Below are positions 1-11,970 of a DNA stretch of 64,000 bases, in pieces (the stretch's first letter is position 1; every line of letters starts with the position of its first letter). Source of the DNA: Rhipidocladum racemiflorum (taxonomy: Eukaryota > Streptophyta > Magnoliopsida > Poales > Poaceae); assembly GCA_036346355.1 (NCBI GenBank), contig CM070583.1, positions 7,440,001 through 7,504,000 of the forward strand. Direction: 5' to 3'. The translations under genes and the position numbers were made by a program. The notes beneath the pieces are model-generated. The model saw only the letters and a list, made by a program, of their open reading frames with translations, made no database searches and had not been told where the DNA came from.

Positions 1-44
1 AAGCTATGCAGAGCACCAAGTGGGACAAAATGCCATGGACTTAC

Positions 45-3000
45 AGTGCCAGCAAGTGCATATGCAACAACAAGAGGTGGCGAAGCAAGGTAGTTAGCCC
101 TAGTCAAGGGGTGCACCCGACCCTCGAAGTTACGGTTGCCCGACAGGACAGCAGCAGCAACAACATCTATGGAAAAAAACATAGAAAAATCATACAGAAA
201 CTCATTGCAGCAAAAATACTCAATGTGCACCTAGATATACCATTTTCTGTTATAGCAGCTGATACAGATTCGTGAAGATCGCCAGAGTTGCCGATGCAAG
301 TGGTACAACCATACCCAACAAGCTGGAATCCTTGCTGGCTCAAATATTCTTCAAGACCACTGCATAGAGAAACCACCAGATTGGATCCAATGATGCCATC
401 AGATATGACACACTGTAATTCCATGTGTTACTAAAATTATTGAATAACAACAAGATACCTCTTTTGTAAGTATTTAGTGACAGCACCAGATCCAGGGGCA
501 AGGCTTGTCTTTACCCATGGTTTCACCTGAAGAAAAGTGTTATTCTGCAGTTAACAGAAAGCAGAGAAAAGCAGGCAATACAACAGTATGCAGACACATT
601 ATAAAAGAACAAACCTCAAGACCCAATTCACATGCTTTCTTTGCCACAAGACCAGCACCAAGCATAACACTGGGATTTGATGTGTTTGTGCAGCTAGTAA
701 TTGCTGCTATAACAACACTGCCGTGTTTGATTTCAGCAGGTTGTCCATGAAAGTCAAATTTCACAACTTTATCCTGTTGTTCCTTTGGCACTGCAAAACC
801 CTGGAATTTTGTACATGTATTTGGTTAGTAACATCAGATACGGCATTGTAATGCAAAAATCGTATGTTACAAAACCGAGAGATTACCTTGAAACCAACTT
901 TGTTGTCCAGGCAAGCATGCCAATCTGATTTCATTTCCTTCAAAGGGACACGGTCATGAGGCCTACAGGTTGATAAATCAATCAGTACGGCACAATGCAC
1001 CTCCCCATTAGCAGAACATTTGTGCAATGAGAATTGAGTATGTAGTCAAGATCATACCTCTTCGGGCCCGAAATGCAAGGCTCCACTTCAGTAAGGTCCA
1101 GCTCAAGATATGAAGAGTAAACCCGTTCTGTTTGCGGCTGCCATCATGAACGCAAATATGTCTATATTCTGGTCAAAACTGACATTCAAGTGATGTAACA
1201 CCGAAAGAAGGCATACCTCATTGTAGTCTATAAACATTTTGTTAGCTCGCAGATATGCTTCAATCATTGACACCTAAATCACAATGCAAGACTTATTTTA
1301 CAAAATGATGCAGGTAGAACTCATCTGACATACAATATTTTACAAATGGAACTAAGTAATCGAGACCATAAGATTATGTTAACTACAAGCAATATAACAA
1401 TGAAAAAGAAACAACATGTCACACACTGAATTCATGCAACTTATAGTTAAAAAGAAACAATAACACAATATAAAAATATATCTAAAAAATTTCATGTTTA
1501 AACAAAAGGACAACAACATGCCACACACTAAATTCAAATCACTTATACACAACTTTCTATTCCTTGAGGTTTAGCAGGCCCATGTGTGGAAGACGTGTGG
1601 GGATATAGCCCCATCCCCATTAGACCTACCAGGGAAGCATGGAGCCACATCCCCATGGGGAATAAAAAAATACCACTTCACGGCCCCAATTGGGAAAACA
1701 CCAGAATTTTTGCCATCGCTAAACATCAGCAAAGTGATGCAGAACTGTTATGATTTGCTAACTGTGTTAGTTCGACCACCTGTTTCAAGCTTATTTTGGC
1801 TATCAAAATATCAATGAAGGCATGTATAAAAGAGTTTGGAGATAGTAAAACATACAATTTCATCACTTCGGCCTGTCAATTTGAGATAATCTAACGTCAC
1901 ATGGTCTACAGGGAAGAAACCCATGGTAGCTCCATATTCTGGTGACATGTTTGCGATTGTGGCCCTGTCAGCTAAAGACAGCTTACCCATACCTTCACCT
2001 GAATAGATAAAAGAAAAGTGAGAAAATATCGATAAGGGGTGTGTGTGTGTGTAGGGCACCATTGTGCCTAGGCACCATGATCCAAAACAGGTATTTCCCT
2101 TCTGTATCGCATGCGAAATTTTTTGAAATTTTTAGGATGTTGAGTTTATACTAACTAGTTCAAACAAATTTGAACTGAAATTCAAACTAGACTTTCCTTT
2201 TTTTTATGATAGTTTCATTGTAGGTATGTGCTGATTTGTACATAAATCAGCAAAGCATGTGATCTAAATTAGTTCAAAATCTTTGAATTTGAGTATAATT
2301 TTTCAAGGGTATTTGTATCATTTGAATTATTATAGATGGGTATATACCGTAAAACTGAAATTTTTGAAAAAAAAATATATATACCCGAATTTGATTTCAA
2401 TTCACGCATTTGAAATCATGGTGCTCGGGCACCATGGTGCCCCATTCCGGCATCTATACACACACACACACTTTCGTATACCGCTTAAATGATGTTGTTA
2501 TACCTCTTTATCGTTTTGAGTATACTCTAATATTGATTATAAGATACTCCAAAGTGAGTTCCATAAAAAATTTCATCGAAGTCCACTCTTTATAGCATAA
2601 TTTGTTTATGTACTCCTTTTACATATGAAAAAGGGTGTATAGCAAAAAAATAAAGGGCCCCGATAAATTTTTTCAACAATGTTACATTGGAGTATCTTAA
2701 GAGTGTACCAAAAGTGATAAAGAAGTAAAACACATTCGTTTGGGTGGTATATTAGAAATGGGAGTATGGAAAAGGCTATATATATATATATATATATACA
2801 TGTGCGTGTGTGCGCATGTTCCCTCTACTAACATGTATACTTACCATAGAATTCAACAAATTTTCCAACAACACCATGCTTCCTTAGCATCTGGGTCACA
2901 GTAAGAACAAGGTCGGTAGCAGTGACACCACTCCGTAAGTTTCCAGTCAACTTGAACCCAACCACACCAGGCAAAACCATGCTCATTGGCTGTGTAACGT

Positions 3001-6000
3001 AACACATGGGTCAGCTGGAGGCACATCAAAAGGTGCTAAAATAATAGTCAACATTTATCAGACTATGTTACTGAATTAAAACCCCAGCGTATTCAATGTG
3101 CCAAAAGGACATAACAGCCAATAAGTTATTTCAAGACAAAATTCAAAAATTATAATCTTGTAGTAAAATGAACTGATTTAAGGAAACGGCGCAGAATTTG
3201 GGGGCATGGGAAAAATATGTTGGGAAATAGTTATGTCCCAAAGAGATCATCATCAGTACTTTTTTCCCTCTCAGCACAAGATTTTAATAAATATTATTAA
3301 AAACAGTGGGCTCCACTTGAGATTTACCTGCCCAAGCATTGTAGCCTCTGCTTCAATACCACCAACTCCCCAACCAGCAACACCCAAACCATCAATCATT
3401 GTGGTGTGTGAATCAGTGCCAACCACGCTGTCAGGATACATAATGCCATCTGTGTTGAAAACAACTCGGCCAAGATACTCAAGATTGACCTGAAATTTGT
3501 ATACAACTCAAAATGAAAAATAAAGAGTTGTTCAGATAGAAACATATTAGCAATACAGAAAATTTTCCTTCGATCCAAATTCCAGAGCATTTACCTGGTG
3601 CACAATACCAGAACCAGGGGGAACAACCAGCATATTGTGGAAAGCAGTAGAGCCCCATTTAAGGAAACCAAATCTTTCTTTGTTGCGGCTAAACTCCATC
3701 TCCATGTTTGCTTGTAATGCATTGGGCGACCTTGCTACATCCACCTGCACCGAGTGGTCAATAACAAGATCCACCGGAACCTGCACTCCAAATAAAAATG
3801 TGTACCTCAGAAAAGTAGAGTTTAAGAACAAGGTATCAAGAGAGAGGGTCGATGAGTGATGTCATCAGAAATAATGAAATATAGGATCCAACTTCAGTGC
3901 TACTTGAAATGATTTTGCTCTGAAAACTAAGATGGTTCAGAACAAACATATGATACTTTTCAGATAACAAGGAGAAAATATGTGTGTACCAATGGATTGA
4001 TCTTGTTGGCGTCACTGCCCAACTTGGCCATTGCATCGCGCATAGCAGCAAGATCTACAACCGCTGGAACTCCAGTGAAGTCCTAGAGAGTAATGTCAAT
4101 CATAAGCAAAAGGCATTTAGAAACAGGGGAAATTATGTGTGATGTATCAGTTCAAACCTGAAGAAGAACACGTGCTGGCTTGAAAGGTATCTCAGCCAGC
4201 TTTGGAGATGTGTTCTCCCAATCAATGATTTTTTCGACATCATTCTTGGTAACTTGGAAGTCATCACAGTTGCGGATAGCTGACTCCAGAAGAATACGGA
4301 TAGAGTAGGGCAGCTTATCTGATAGGCAGAAAAGAAAATCATTGAGCTTATCTTATACAAACATAATGTTACAAACTACATGATTGCAATTTCTACAAGT
4401 GTTACACACACAATAAAGACCCAAGGGGCCTCAGGCTACACAAGTACACATAGCCGTTGACATATTCTCGTGCAAAATATATCCATAAGTTCAATGTGAA
4501 AATCGTAGCTTTCTCAAGTAAGAGGAGACATTGGAATACTTCATTTTCAAAAAACCTTGATATAACTAGTTATAAAAGCTGCAAGTCAACCCTCTTGTTC
4601 AAAGGAAGAAAGGAAATGCAGAGTTGACATACAATTATTGTGTGTTATAGTTTTTCCTAGCTTTACGAGATGCAAGATTCAGAATAAGACTCAACATACA
4701 CAACACAAATATGAATTTACATTGTACTGGCCAAAGTGAAGAGGTAAAAATTCAAAATTCCAAAAGCAAGCAGCGCAATTACCGATCCTTGGATCATTTA
4801 GTGCAGGAAGGCTGTAGTACTTCCCATATTCACCGCCCCCATGCTTAGGGAGGCTGGTCAAAATATTCTTGAAGGCGTGTTCAGTAGCTGCTGCAGGTAA
4901 AGACAAGAAACAATCGCAATAATTAGCACGAGAAAGGCTAATTCATAAACAACATATTAGTAAATTATCTTCTTTCATAAACTGACTATATGCCATCAAT
5001 CACTATAGCTGCATTCTCAGTTTCAATGGCATGAGGCACTCAAAAGTTAAGGGGAATTAATATTTAAACAGAAACGGCTTCAAAGTCAACTGGGTAAGCC
5101 ATCAAGTTGGTGGCTTCTTGAATATTAGTCACATTTTGGGTACTTATCATATAACAAGAAGACTACAGAGTACAGACAAGAATCAAGATATTATAATTAG
5201 TTTCATGCGAGCATGTAGAGGATGGAGATTCTTGTAGCAGGCATAAGTGCATAATCGTCCGATACATAAGAATCCTTGACAGCTCAACATATTCCAACTA
5301 CTACACTAAAACTCACATTGGCCCTTCTGTACCAACAGTTCCACTCAAGGCATCTAAGGCCCCGTTTGTTTGGGCTTTCCCTTCGGCCTAAAAGCAAAAA
5401 AGCCAAAGCCGAAACAAACGGATAACTTTTCAGCCGGGCTTTTGGAAAAGCCTAAAGCCTCCTATAACTATAAGCCATAAGCCAACCTAGGGGTGCTTTT
5501 TTTTTTGGCTTTTGCAGGTTGGAAATAGCCATTTGCCACTGAACTTCGTCATAAGTACCCACCAATGCCTAAAGCTGACTTTTTTTTGGCCTTGAACCCC
5601 TCCAGCAACAATGAAGCTGGCCAGCATCCCCTTCTCGTATTCTCCTCCCATGAGAGAAAAGAGGGCGACCCATCGCGCCCCTCCTCGACGACCTTGCCGC
5701 CCCGGCGTGCCCCCAACCTCCTCGCTGCCCAGCTGATGCCTGAAGCTCCTCCTCACAGCCAGCACCACCTCCATTGATGCCTCCATCGTCTTCTCCAGAT
5801 CTGGCTGCAACGGATCTCAAGCGGCGGAGGTGGCGCTGCTCCCATGAGATGTTTGTCGGACTCGTTGCGGCTGCCGATCTAAAGGTAGCACACCCGTCCT
5901 CTTTCCTTATATGAGTAGTAGTTGCACGATTTGATTTCTTGGATGAGTATTAGTGGCACCAATACTTGTTTAGAAATACTGAAAAAGGTTAAGATTTTGT

Positions 6001-8161
6001 TCTATTTTGCTAATGTGATCCCATCTATCATTACATGTAGTGGCATGTGTGATTGGAAGTATTTCAGATTTTGGATTTCGAAAAAAAAATAGTGTGGAAG
6101 GCGTGCTTGCTTATCTAAAATTAGCTGTTAAGATTAGCATAAGAAATGCATCAGTAACACACCAACCTACTCAGATATTTATTTCAGTTTCTTTCTGAAA
6201 TTTCCTTGCCTTCAATTTGTTATGAACTTTTTGTTTACATTTTTTGGAAGATCGGTTTCAGCCTGGAATCTTTTGCCTTCAATTGATTTTCATTAAGTTC
6301 TTGATAGACTGGATCAGATGCAACACATGTAATGGATACCATCACGAGATTCATCAAGTTGGCAGCAAATGTAGATGTATGTATCAATTTGAGTATTTGC
6401 ACTCTGAGATCACGTCGGATTCATTGAGAACCCACTGACAAGCTATTATTGTGCATGTTTTTTTTTCATATGGTAACAATGAAATAGCAGTGGATGACGG
6501 ATCACATGATGTTTTGCAATATATTTGCTTTTCTAATTCATGTTCATTAATCGGCTAATGCGAAAATTTTGAAATTCTATAGCTGCATGTACATATACAT
6601 TGCCGTTTTCAATTTTATGCAACAAAAAAAAAACATTCGTATCAACAATAAAGGCCCTCAGCCCTCACAACCCTCAAGGTATTGCCGAACCTGACTCGCT
6701 TAAAAGCAGACTGCTTATAAGCTGCTTAAACAAAACAAAACAAAACTGGCTTCAAGCTATAAGCCAAAAAGACTAAGGGGGTGCTTGGATTAGGGGTATT
6801 TCATTGGAATGTTTTAGGATTTAGTTCAAATTTGAACTAAATCCCAAAACCTCCCAAGAAATTACCACTCATCCAAGCAGGGCCTAAGCCCAAACAAACG
6901 GGGTATAAGAATTCGTCTAAGAGTTTCTAAAAGGTATCCATTCAAATCTGCAGCTTACCAAAACACACAACTCCTCATATAATCACTATCTTCCAGAACA
7001 ATAAAAAAATAGCGGACAAACCAATCGTCAGCACTGGTACGATTATTTCCAAACTCCTAATCAATCACCACAAACCATCAAATCTGGAGCTTGAGCTCTA
7101 TGCCGGGCTTGCGGCACGGCGATTTAAGCTGCCGAGGAGGCCACCGAGTGTACTTCAAAGCAAATCAAAACAAACAAACAAACAAAAGAAAGGTCATAGC
7201 AAACATCCATCTCGAATCTCTAGAAAAAATAAAGGGTGCCTAACACTAGCTAGAATCTATCTATTCCCACAGATCCCTAAACCCCGCTCGCTCACGAGAG
7301 CACCGACCAAATCCAAGACTTCTCTTCCTCCAGAAGAGAAGAGAGAGACCGTTGCGTTCCAGCACGAGCTCGCTTTGAATCCATTCGAATCTGCTGGCCG
7401 ATGCGAACGCATGCGGAACAAACAAAGCCGCGCACCAGCACGGGAAGCTGCTGATGGATCGATTCCCGATCGCCCGCCGGAAACATCGTACCACCACATC
7501 ACATCACGCGCTTACACCAGAAAACCCCATGTAAATAGCCAAACCAATCTACTCATCAGAGGGACCAAATCGACACGAAACGAACACCGCATCTCCATCT
7601 TAGAATTCGAAACTTCAACTAGTAGATGGCGCCTCCACAAGCCACCACAATTACCATTCGAATCTCTCCAAACAATTCGGAATCTCTCCGAATTTCAAAC
7701 CCACACACACACACACACACACGCACGCACGCACACGCACACACACACACACACACAGAGAGCGCACTAAGCGAGAGCCGTGAGCGCGAGACAAACGAGG
7801 CGTCATTCAAATCTCCCGTGACAACCACCCCCAACCAGACGGCAACCCGCGCCGCCTGAGCCCCAGACGCACGCAGCAACGCACCTGCGGTGGCCATCCT
7901 GCGCTGGAACCGCTCGACGGCCGGCGCTGCCGCCCCGATCTGCGCCCGAACGCTGGTCGCTGGCGAGGAGCCCCTCCCGAACCACCCGGCAGCGCGCACC
8001 GCTCCTGCGCGGCCGGCACACGAGCCGCACGGCCGCGAAAGCGAGAGGTACTTGGAGGCGAGGAGCCGCGACGCGGGCGACGAGCGCGAGGCGGAGGTAG
8101 AGGAAGACGAGGAGAGGGATCTGAGGAGGAGGAGGCGGGCGGAGACGGCGGCTTTATACAT
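45..8161 (-). CDS. ACO: Aconitate hydratase (aconitase), 5' 15 exons; 3' end lies outside the window
   Basis: Aconitase isomerises citrate and isocitrate through a [4Fe-4S] cluster. Fifteen exons on the minus strand join in frame with GT-AG junctions (661 codons): 8161-7885, 4890-4783, 4318-4158, 4082-3990, 3780-3595, 3489-3328, 2989-2845, 1998-1856, 1273-1217, 1137-1058, 962-887, 800-615, 526-459, 359-241 and 166-45. Aconitase motifs read clearly: VVGTDSHTTMIDG (exon 6), TSCTNTSNPSVM (exon 12) and GYGCTTCIGNSG (exon 14). The three cluster cysteines are about residues 533, 599 and 602. The first ~88 residues are rich in Arg, Ser and Ala with no acidic residues, like a mitochondrial presequence. 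A second in-frame Met (MATAAATEHAF) follows at about residue 89, matching the start of cytosolic-type plant aconitases. The C-terminal swivel domain would lie left of position 1. I see no stop or frameshift in the covered part. Confidence 0.95.
2041..2475. mobile_element. MITE-like inverted-repeat element in an aconitase intron
   Basis: The left arm, GGGCACCATTGTGCC from 2054, is matched in reverse complement by the right arm ending at 2443 (GGCACCATGGTGCCCC). The arms are about 28 bp and imperfect. A GT-rich run lies outside the left arm (2041-2052) and a CA-rich run outside the right arm (2457-2471), so the inversion may continue into them. The interior is AT-rich and non-coding. It sits in the intron between the exons at 2989-2845 and 1998-1856. 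I cannot assign a family. Confidence 0.6.
2493..2745. repeat. Imperfect inverted repeat in the same aconitase intron
   Basis: The stretch around 2495-2555 (CTCTTTATC, TATACTC, AAGATACTCC) is echoed in inverted order at 2690-2740 (GGAGTATCTT, GTGTACC, GATAAAGA). It looks like an old hairpin-type element. The ends and target duplication are not clear. Confidence 0.4.
2777..2798. repeat. (TA)n microsatellite
   Basis: A run of about 11 TA units in an aconitase intron. Confidence 0.9.
5358..6903. mobile_element. Non-autonomous DNA transposon in aconitase intron 1
   Basis: The ends are inverted copies: CCCCGTTTGTTTGGGCTT from about 5360, and its reverse complement AAGCCCAAACAAACGGGG ending at 6903. 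Subterminal blocks also mirror each other: ATAAGCCATAAGCC near 5470 and GCTATAAGCCAAAAAG near 6755. The element makes up about half of the 3 kb first intron. Its interior holds short GC-rich open frames (5490-5820) without recognisable domains and no transposase. A TAA lies before the left end but no clean target duplication is visible on the right, so the superfamily is open; PIF/Harbinger or hAT are candidates. Confidence 0.65.
6777..6884. mobile_element. Small Tourist-like MITE nested in the intron 1 transposon
   Basis: A 108 bp segment starts GGGGGTGCTTGGAT and ends ATCCAAGCAGGGCC, flanked on both sides by TAA (6774-6776 and 6885-6887). A central palindrome contains TTCAAATTTGAA. The 3 bp TAA duplication and inverted ends fit a Tourist/PIF-type MITE inserted close to the right terminus of the larger element. 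Confidence 0.6.
7703..7759. repeat. (CA)n microsatellite near the aconitase first exon
   Basis: CA units interrupted by CG units, about 125 bp downstream of exon 1 in the direction of transcription, inside intron 1. Confidence 0.9.
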
Positions 8162-8315
8162 GGGAGGAGCAAGTGGGCGGAGGAGGAGGAGGGTGGTTGG
8201 TGAGGCGAGGCGATGGGGCTTGGAAATGGAGAAATGGGAATTCAGCGTGTATATACTCTTTCACATTATTTTTTTTTTAAATCTAACATATAAAAAAAAG
8301 TAGCGTATGTTAGTC

Positions 8316-8349
<34 letters not shown>

Positions 8350-8894
8350 GAACCTCTTAATCTAAATCTTGTGACACCGGGAGGCAAATAATAAGCAAAT
8401 GGTAAGAATAATACGTTATTATCACATATATGATGAAGTGGTGAACTCCAATGATTTTTTCTCTAGTTCCGCCCCTGATCCTCACACATGTATTTGTAAC
8501 TTCAACGACGTCTCTCACCGTAAAAGATGTAACATATCATACATATGGCTTCTGTGTCCACAGAGCACAAAAAAAACCACCAACTCTTTGGAGCACGTAC
8601 GAGAGGAATAGATTTGTAAAAAAAAATGTGCAGCGTTGTCTACCAATGACTTCGAGAAATGCCTCGGGTGGGCTCGTGACTTGCGGAGCACTACTGCGTA
8701 GGGTTTGTGGGGGTTGGGGGCGTGGCGGCCACGGGGTTGCGAGGCTTGGGTGGCTGGCAGCTTGGCTGCGCTGGATCCGCACGGTAGCTCCATCTGGTTG
8801 AGAATCATATCCAACAGAGGATTAATCAATCGATTTGGACGGGCCACTTGATGATATGGGATTTGCTAGCGTGTCAGCGTGACTGTATCTTGTA
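8162..8894. other. Aconitase upstream region
   Basis: This should hold the 5' UTR and promoter of the minus-strand aconitase gene. GA-rich DNA follows the start codon to about 8230. An AT-rich stretch (8265-8300) and a (TA)n run (8317-8346) follow; reading leftwards, ATATG/TTTTATA-like strings near 8290 could be a TATA element, but this is weak. The open frames at 8399-8850 show no recognisable domain and I treat them as chance. Confidence 0.4.
8317..8346. repeat. (TA)n microsatellite upstream of aconitase
   Basis: About 14 TA units, roughly 160 bp upstream of the aconitase start codon. Confidence 0.9.
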
Positions 8895-9231
8895 CAGGGT
8901 TTAAAAATCGACCTCATAATTTTCACCCGTGTACTGTTTGGCTTCTAAAACTGCTCGATAAATCGATCAAATTCAAAAAAAAAAAATTATGCGATATAAA
9001 CCGATCGAAATCGATGAAAATCACTTGATTTTCAAAGAAGATCGACGAAAATCGTTTAAAAATCGTCTGTAAAATAAGCTCAACTTGTTCGTCGATTTTC
9101 CACTAAAATCGTCGATTTCTTTTGTTTCAAAAATTATGATTTTTAAAATTATACAATTTTGACCGATTTTTAACTTTTTTTTATTTTTGAAAATCAATTT
9201 TCTCGTGATTTTTCACGTAACTGAAACTCTG
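8895..9231. mobile_element. hAT-type MITE with an 8 bp target duplication
   Basis: A 337 bp element begins CAGGGTTTAAAAATCG and ends AAACTCTG. It is flanked by an exact 8 bp direct repeat, ATCTTGTA (8887-8894 and 9232-9239). The interior is AT-rich with repeated GATTTTC/GAAAATC strings. An 8 bp duplication and CAGGG-like ends are typical of hAT elements. No coding capacity. Confidence 0.8.
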
Positions 9232-9239
9232 ATCTTGTA

Positions 9240-10216
9240 TTTGCTGAGCATAAACAACTAGAAAGTCAAAGCGTCATACCTGCAAAGCTGTAAGACGAAC
9301 AAAAAATATATATATGTTTCTAGGATAAAGAATGGGCAGCTATATGAACGGCGCCTACTTCAAAGAACTCCATGATTACTAGGCAGGTTTCCAGGTTCAC
9401 CCGTGGACACTTTACGAAAAATTGGTCCATTAAAGGTTTCATTTCGTGATAATATAGTATATTTTACTCTTATATCGGAATATATTCTTACTCTTATAAC
9501 AGAACTAGTAAAATGCCCTTACGTTGCAACGGAATTTCAAAAGAAAATAATACATAATTATAATACAAGATTCTAAACCATACAATAAATCAATTTTCTG
9601 TAACACACATATCAAGCAAAATATATCTTTGTAAGCTAGTAAATAAATCAAATCATTTATATTGAGTTGTCCTGCAGATTTACAACTATAGATTAGCAAG
9701 GCAATAATGACTCACCTACTGGGCATTGGGCCCCTACTGTTCTGGCCCAAGGCCTGGCAGACTCACCATCACCACCAACTCATTCTTATAATAGTTAAGA
9801 TAAATTCGAGCACGAAGAGACCGGCCATGTCACCACTGTTGCCAAAAAAAAAACCTCAAACTTAGAAATCATGGATAGATCCTCTCATCATTTTTTTGCA
9901 AAAAGGATTCCCAAATTCGCAAATAGATCCTCTATAGGTTTTTTTTGTAAAAATTACCGTGGTTACGCAAATTTGTCAACGGCACCTGGCCAGCCTATTT
10001 TCTTTAAAAAAACCATTTTTTGCGAAAAGGACCCTGTGGTTACGAAAATTCACCGATGACTCCTACACAACACATTTTAAAAAAAACCCTGTGGTGTTCT
10101 TCGGTCGGTCGATTTTCAAGTCTATTCGATCGATTTTCGACTCAAGTCGAGAGAAATTCGAATCAAGCCGAGCAGTTTCCTACGCAAGCCGAGGTATTTA
10201 GAAGATCTATGATGCA
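9240..10216. other. Gene-free intergenic DNA
   Basis: AT-rich sequence without a supported gene. The string TGCCCTTACGTTGCAACGG near 9517 resembles a motif common in grass repeats. Short direct repeats (TGCGAAAAGGACCCTGTGG-like) occur at 9890-10095. No element boundaries found. Confidence 0.4.
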
Positions 10217-10462
10217 CTCCCTCCGGTCTGGTAATATCTGTCGTTTTGGACATCGACACGGTCTTCAAAACACAACTTTGACCGCTAATTTTTATTATAA
10301 TATATTTATAAACCCAATAAAATTATAATATTATGAAAGTACTTCTCGAGACAAGTCTACACATATAATTTTTATGTATCCAATTTAAATATTTAAAAAT
10401 ATATTGTTAGTCAAAGTTTCGGAAGTTTGACCATCACTATGTCCAAAACGACAGGTATTTGA
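10217..10462. mobile_element. Stowaway-like (Tc1/mariner) MITE, right terminus degraded
   Basis: It opens with CTCCCTCCGGTCTGGTA, the typical Stowaway terminus. The subterminal TGTCGTTTTGGACAT is mirrored by ATGTCCAAAACGACA near 10440. The expected mirror of the outermost end is missing: after GACAGGTATTTGAG the sequence diverges. It is therefore an old or truncated copy. Confidence 0.65.
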
Positions 10463-10959
10463 GTTCTGTTGTCTGTCAGAGATCATGAGGGATCTTAATT
10501 GTGCTACTTCCATCTTGCTGTTATATTTATTAGCTACTTCTTGTTACTCCAGAATGAAATGATACTAGCTAATTCTTGTTACTCCATAATGAAGGAATGA
10601 AATGTTTCACATTGCTTTTGTGGTAACTAGTAAGTCTTCTTTTATCACCTGCTTGAGCAAGGAAAATCAACTCATTTATGATGTATTTTATTGTAGTTAT
10701 GCTGAATTTGGCTTAGTTTATGGTAACATTTTTCCGCTAACCAAATACTAGGCTGGAAAGTTGAGATTGCTGTGAACTGACAACTGATATGATTGTCTTA
10801 CACATTATTGTGAATCAGAATCAGGAAGTTGGTCAACCTATTTATATAAGTTAATTATTCAACTTATGAGTGTACTTCATTTCGTATTATAGTTGTATAT
10901 TAGCAAGGCATGTTTCACCAAGGATCAAATCCCAACTTGTTATTGTTTTGTACTAGCAG
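10463..10959. other. Gene-free stretch before a hAT remnant
   Basis: AT-rich, with a short repeated phrase (AGCTA then TTCTTGTTACTCCA) at 10530-10590. It probably belongs to the 5' non-coding part of the following hAT remnant, but I see no terminus. Confidence 0.3.
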
Positions 10960-11925
10960 ATGGCAGACCAAGGCGATGTTGTGTGGGAGCACAGCGTAAG
11001 GGTAGGTGCTGGATTTCGATGCAAGTACTGTTATAAAGAGAAGAAAGGAGACGGTGCAACCCAACTAAAGCACCACTTGGCAGGACGCAGTACAAATATC
11101 GTCCATTGCAATCAAGTCCCTAAGGAGGTTCGTAAGTACTTTTAGCGCGACCTAGACAGGACGAAGGATAAGAAGAATGGACAGAAGGAGGAGGGGCTTA
11201 GAAAGAAAGAAGCAGCTGCACATTCCCCGTCGATAAAAAGTGCATATGAAGTGTACATAGGAAAGTGAAACACCAAGCAGTGCTAATGAGGGAGCAAGCG
11301 AAAAGGAGAGCTCCATCGAAAGAAAAGGTGAAGCTTCCCACACAGCAAGTATAGTATGTAGGAGGTGATGACTCAACTAATAGCACTCCCACAGATCGTC
11401 GAAGCCCGTTGTACCAAGAATCCAATGATAGTAGCTCTAAGACAGACAGTGATGGCGGCCAGTCCCCTGCTGATCCCTTAATTCGTCCCACTTCCCACTC
11501 AGAAGCACAATTTCCCATACAATTTACAGGAGAGTCTCAGTACACTCATGCCACACAGGATAAAGACTATGAGGCTCCACAATCACTTAGGAGGACTACT
11601 GCAGGGGGGAGGGACCATTGAGCAAGCCATGATGCACCTTAGGATAGCGGTAGCTCCTATAGCGTCGTCGAGACGCAAGAGAGTTATGGCTCATATTGCC
11701 CATACGACTACGCCATCTTGGATTCTCGTACGCAACTTTCCACCCAATACGTTTATGAGTGGCAATACCTTAAATTTTATTCTATGTTGTACTAACAATG
11801 GGGAACGACTAATCCATGGACGGGGCAAACCTGACACGAATACAATACGGAGTTGCTAGCTACACGAGGATTAGTCATGATGTCCACTGAGGAGTACAAA
11901 ATGGCCAACCACATGTATAGCCAAT
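10960..11925 (+). pseudogene. hAT transposase remnant with a BED-type zinc finger
   Basis: The opening frame (10960-11145, 61 codons) has a BED-like finger: FRCKYCYKEKKG followed by QLKHHLAG, with the Cys pair and the two His in order. This domain opens many plant hAT transposases. A stop at 11143-11145 interrupts it, and the reading continues in the same frame for a charged stretch (RDLDRTKDKK). After further breaks, a Ser/Asp-rich segment and a hAT C-terminal-like piece (WQYLKF near 11762; STEEYKMANHMY near 11882) can be read in pieces. The core DDE domain is absent. The gypsy element at 11971 lies just past it. Family call is fairly sure; exact extent is not. Confidence 0.65.
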
Positions 11926-11970
11926 AATACTACCCATAGCCCCAAATGTAATATTTTATTTATATGTTTC

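Noticed and set aside
5487..5820. Overlapping GC-rich frames in aconitase intron 1
   Set aside because: They lie inside a non-autonomous transposon, without domains or a splice context.
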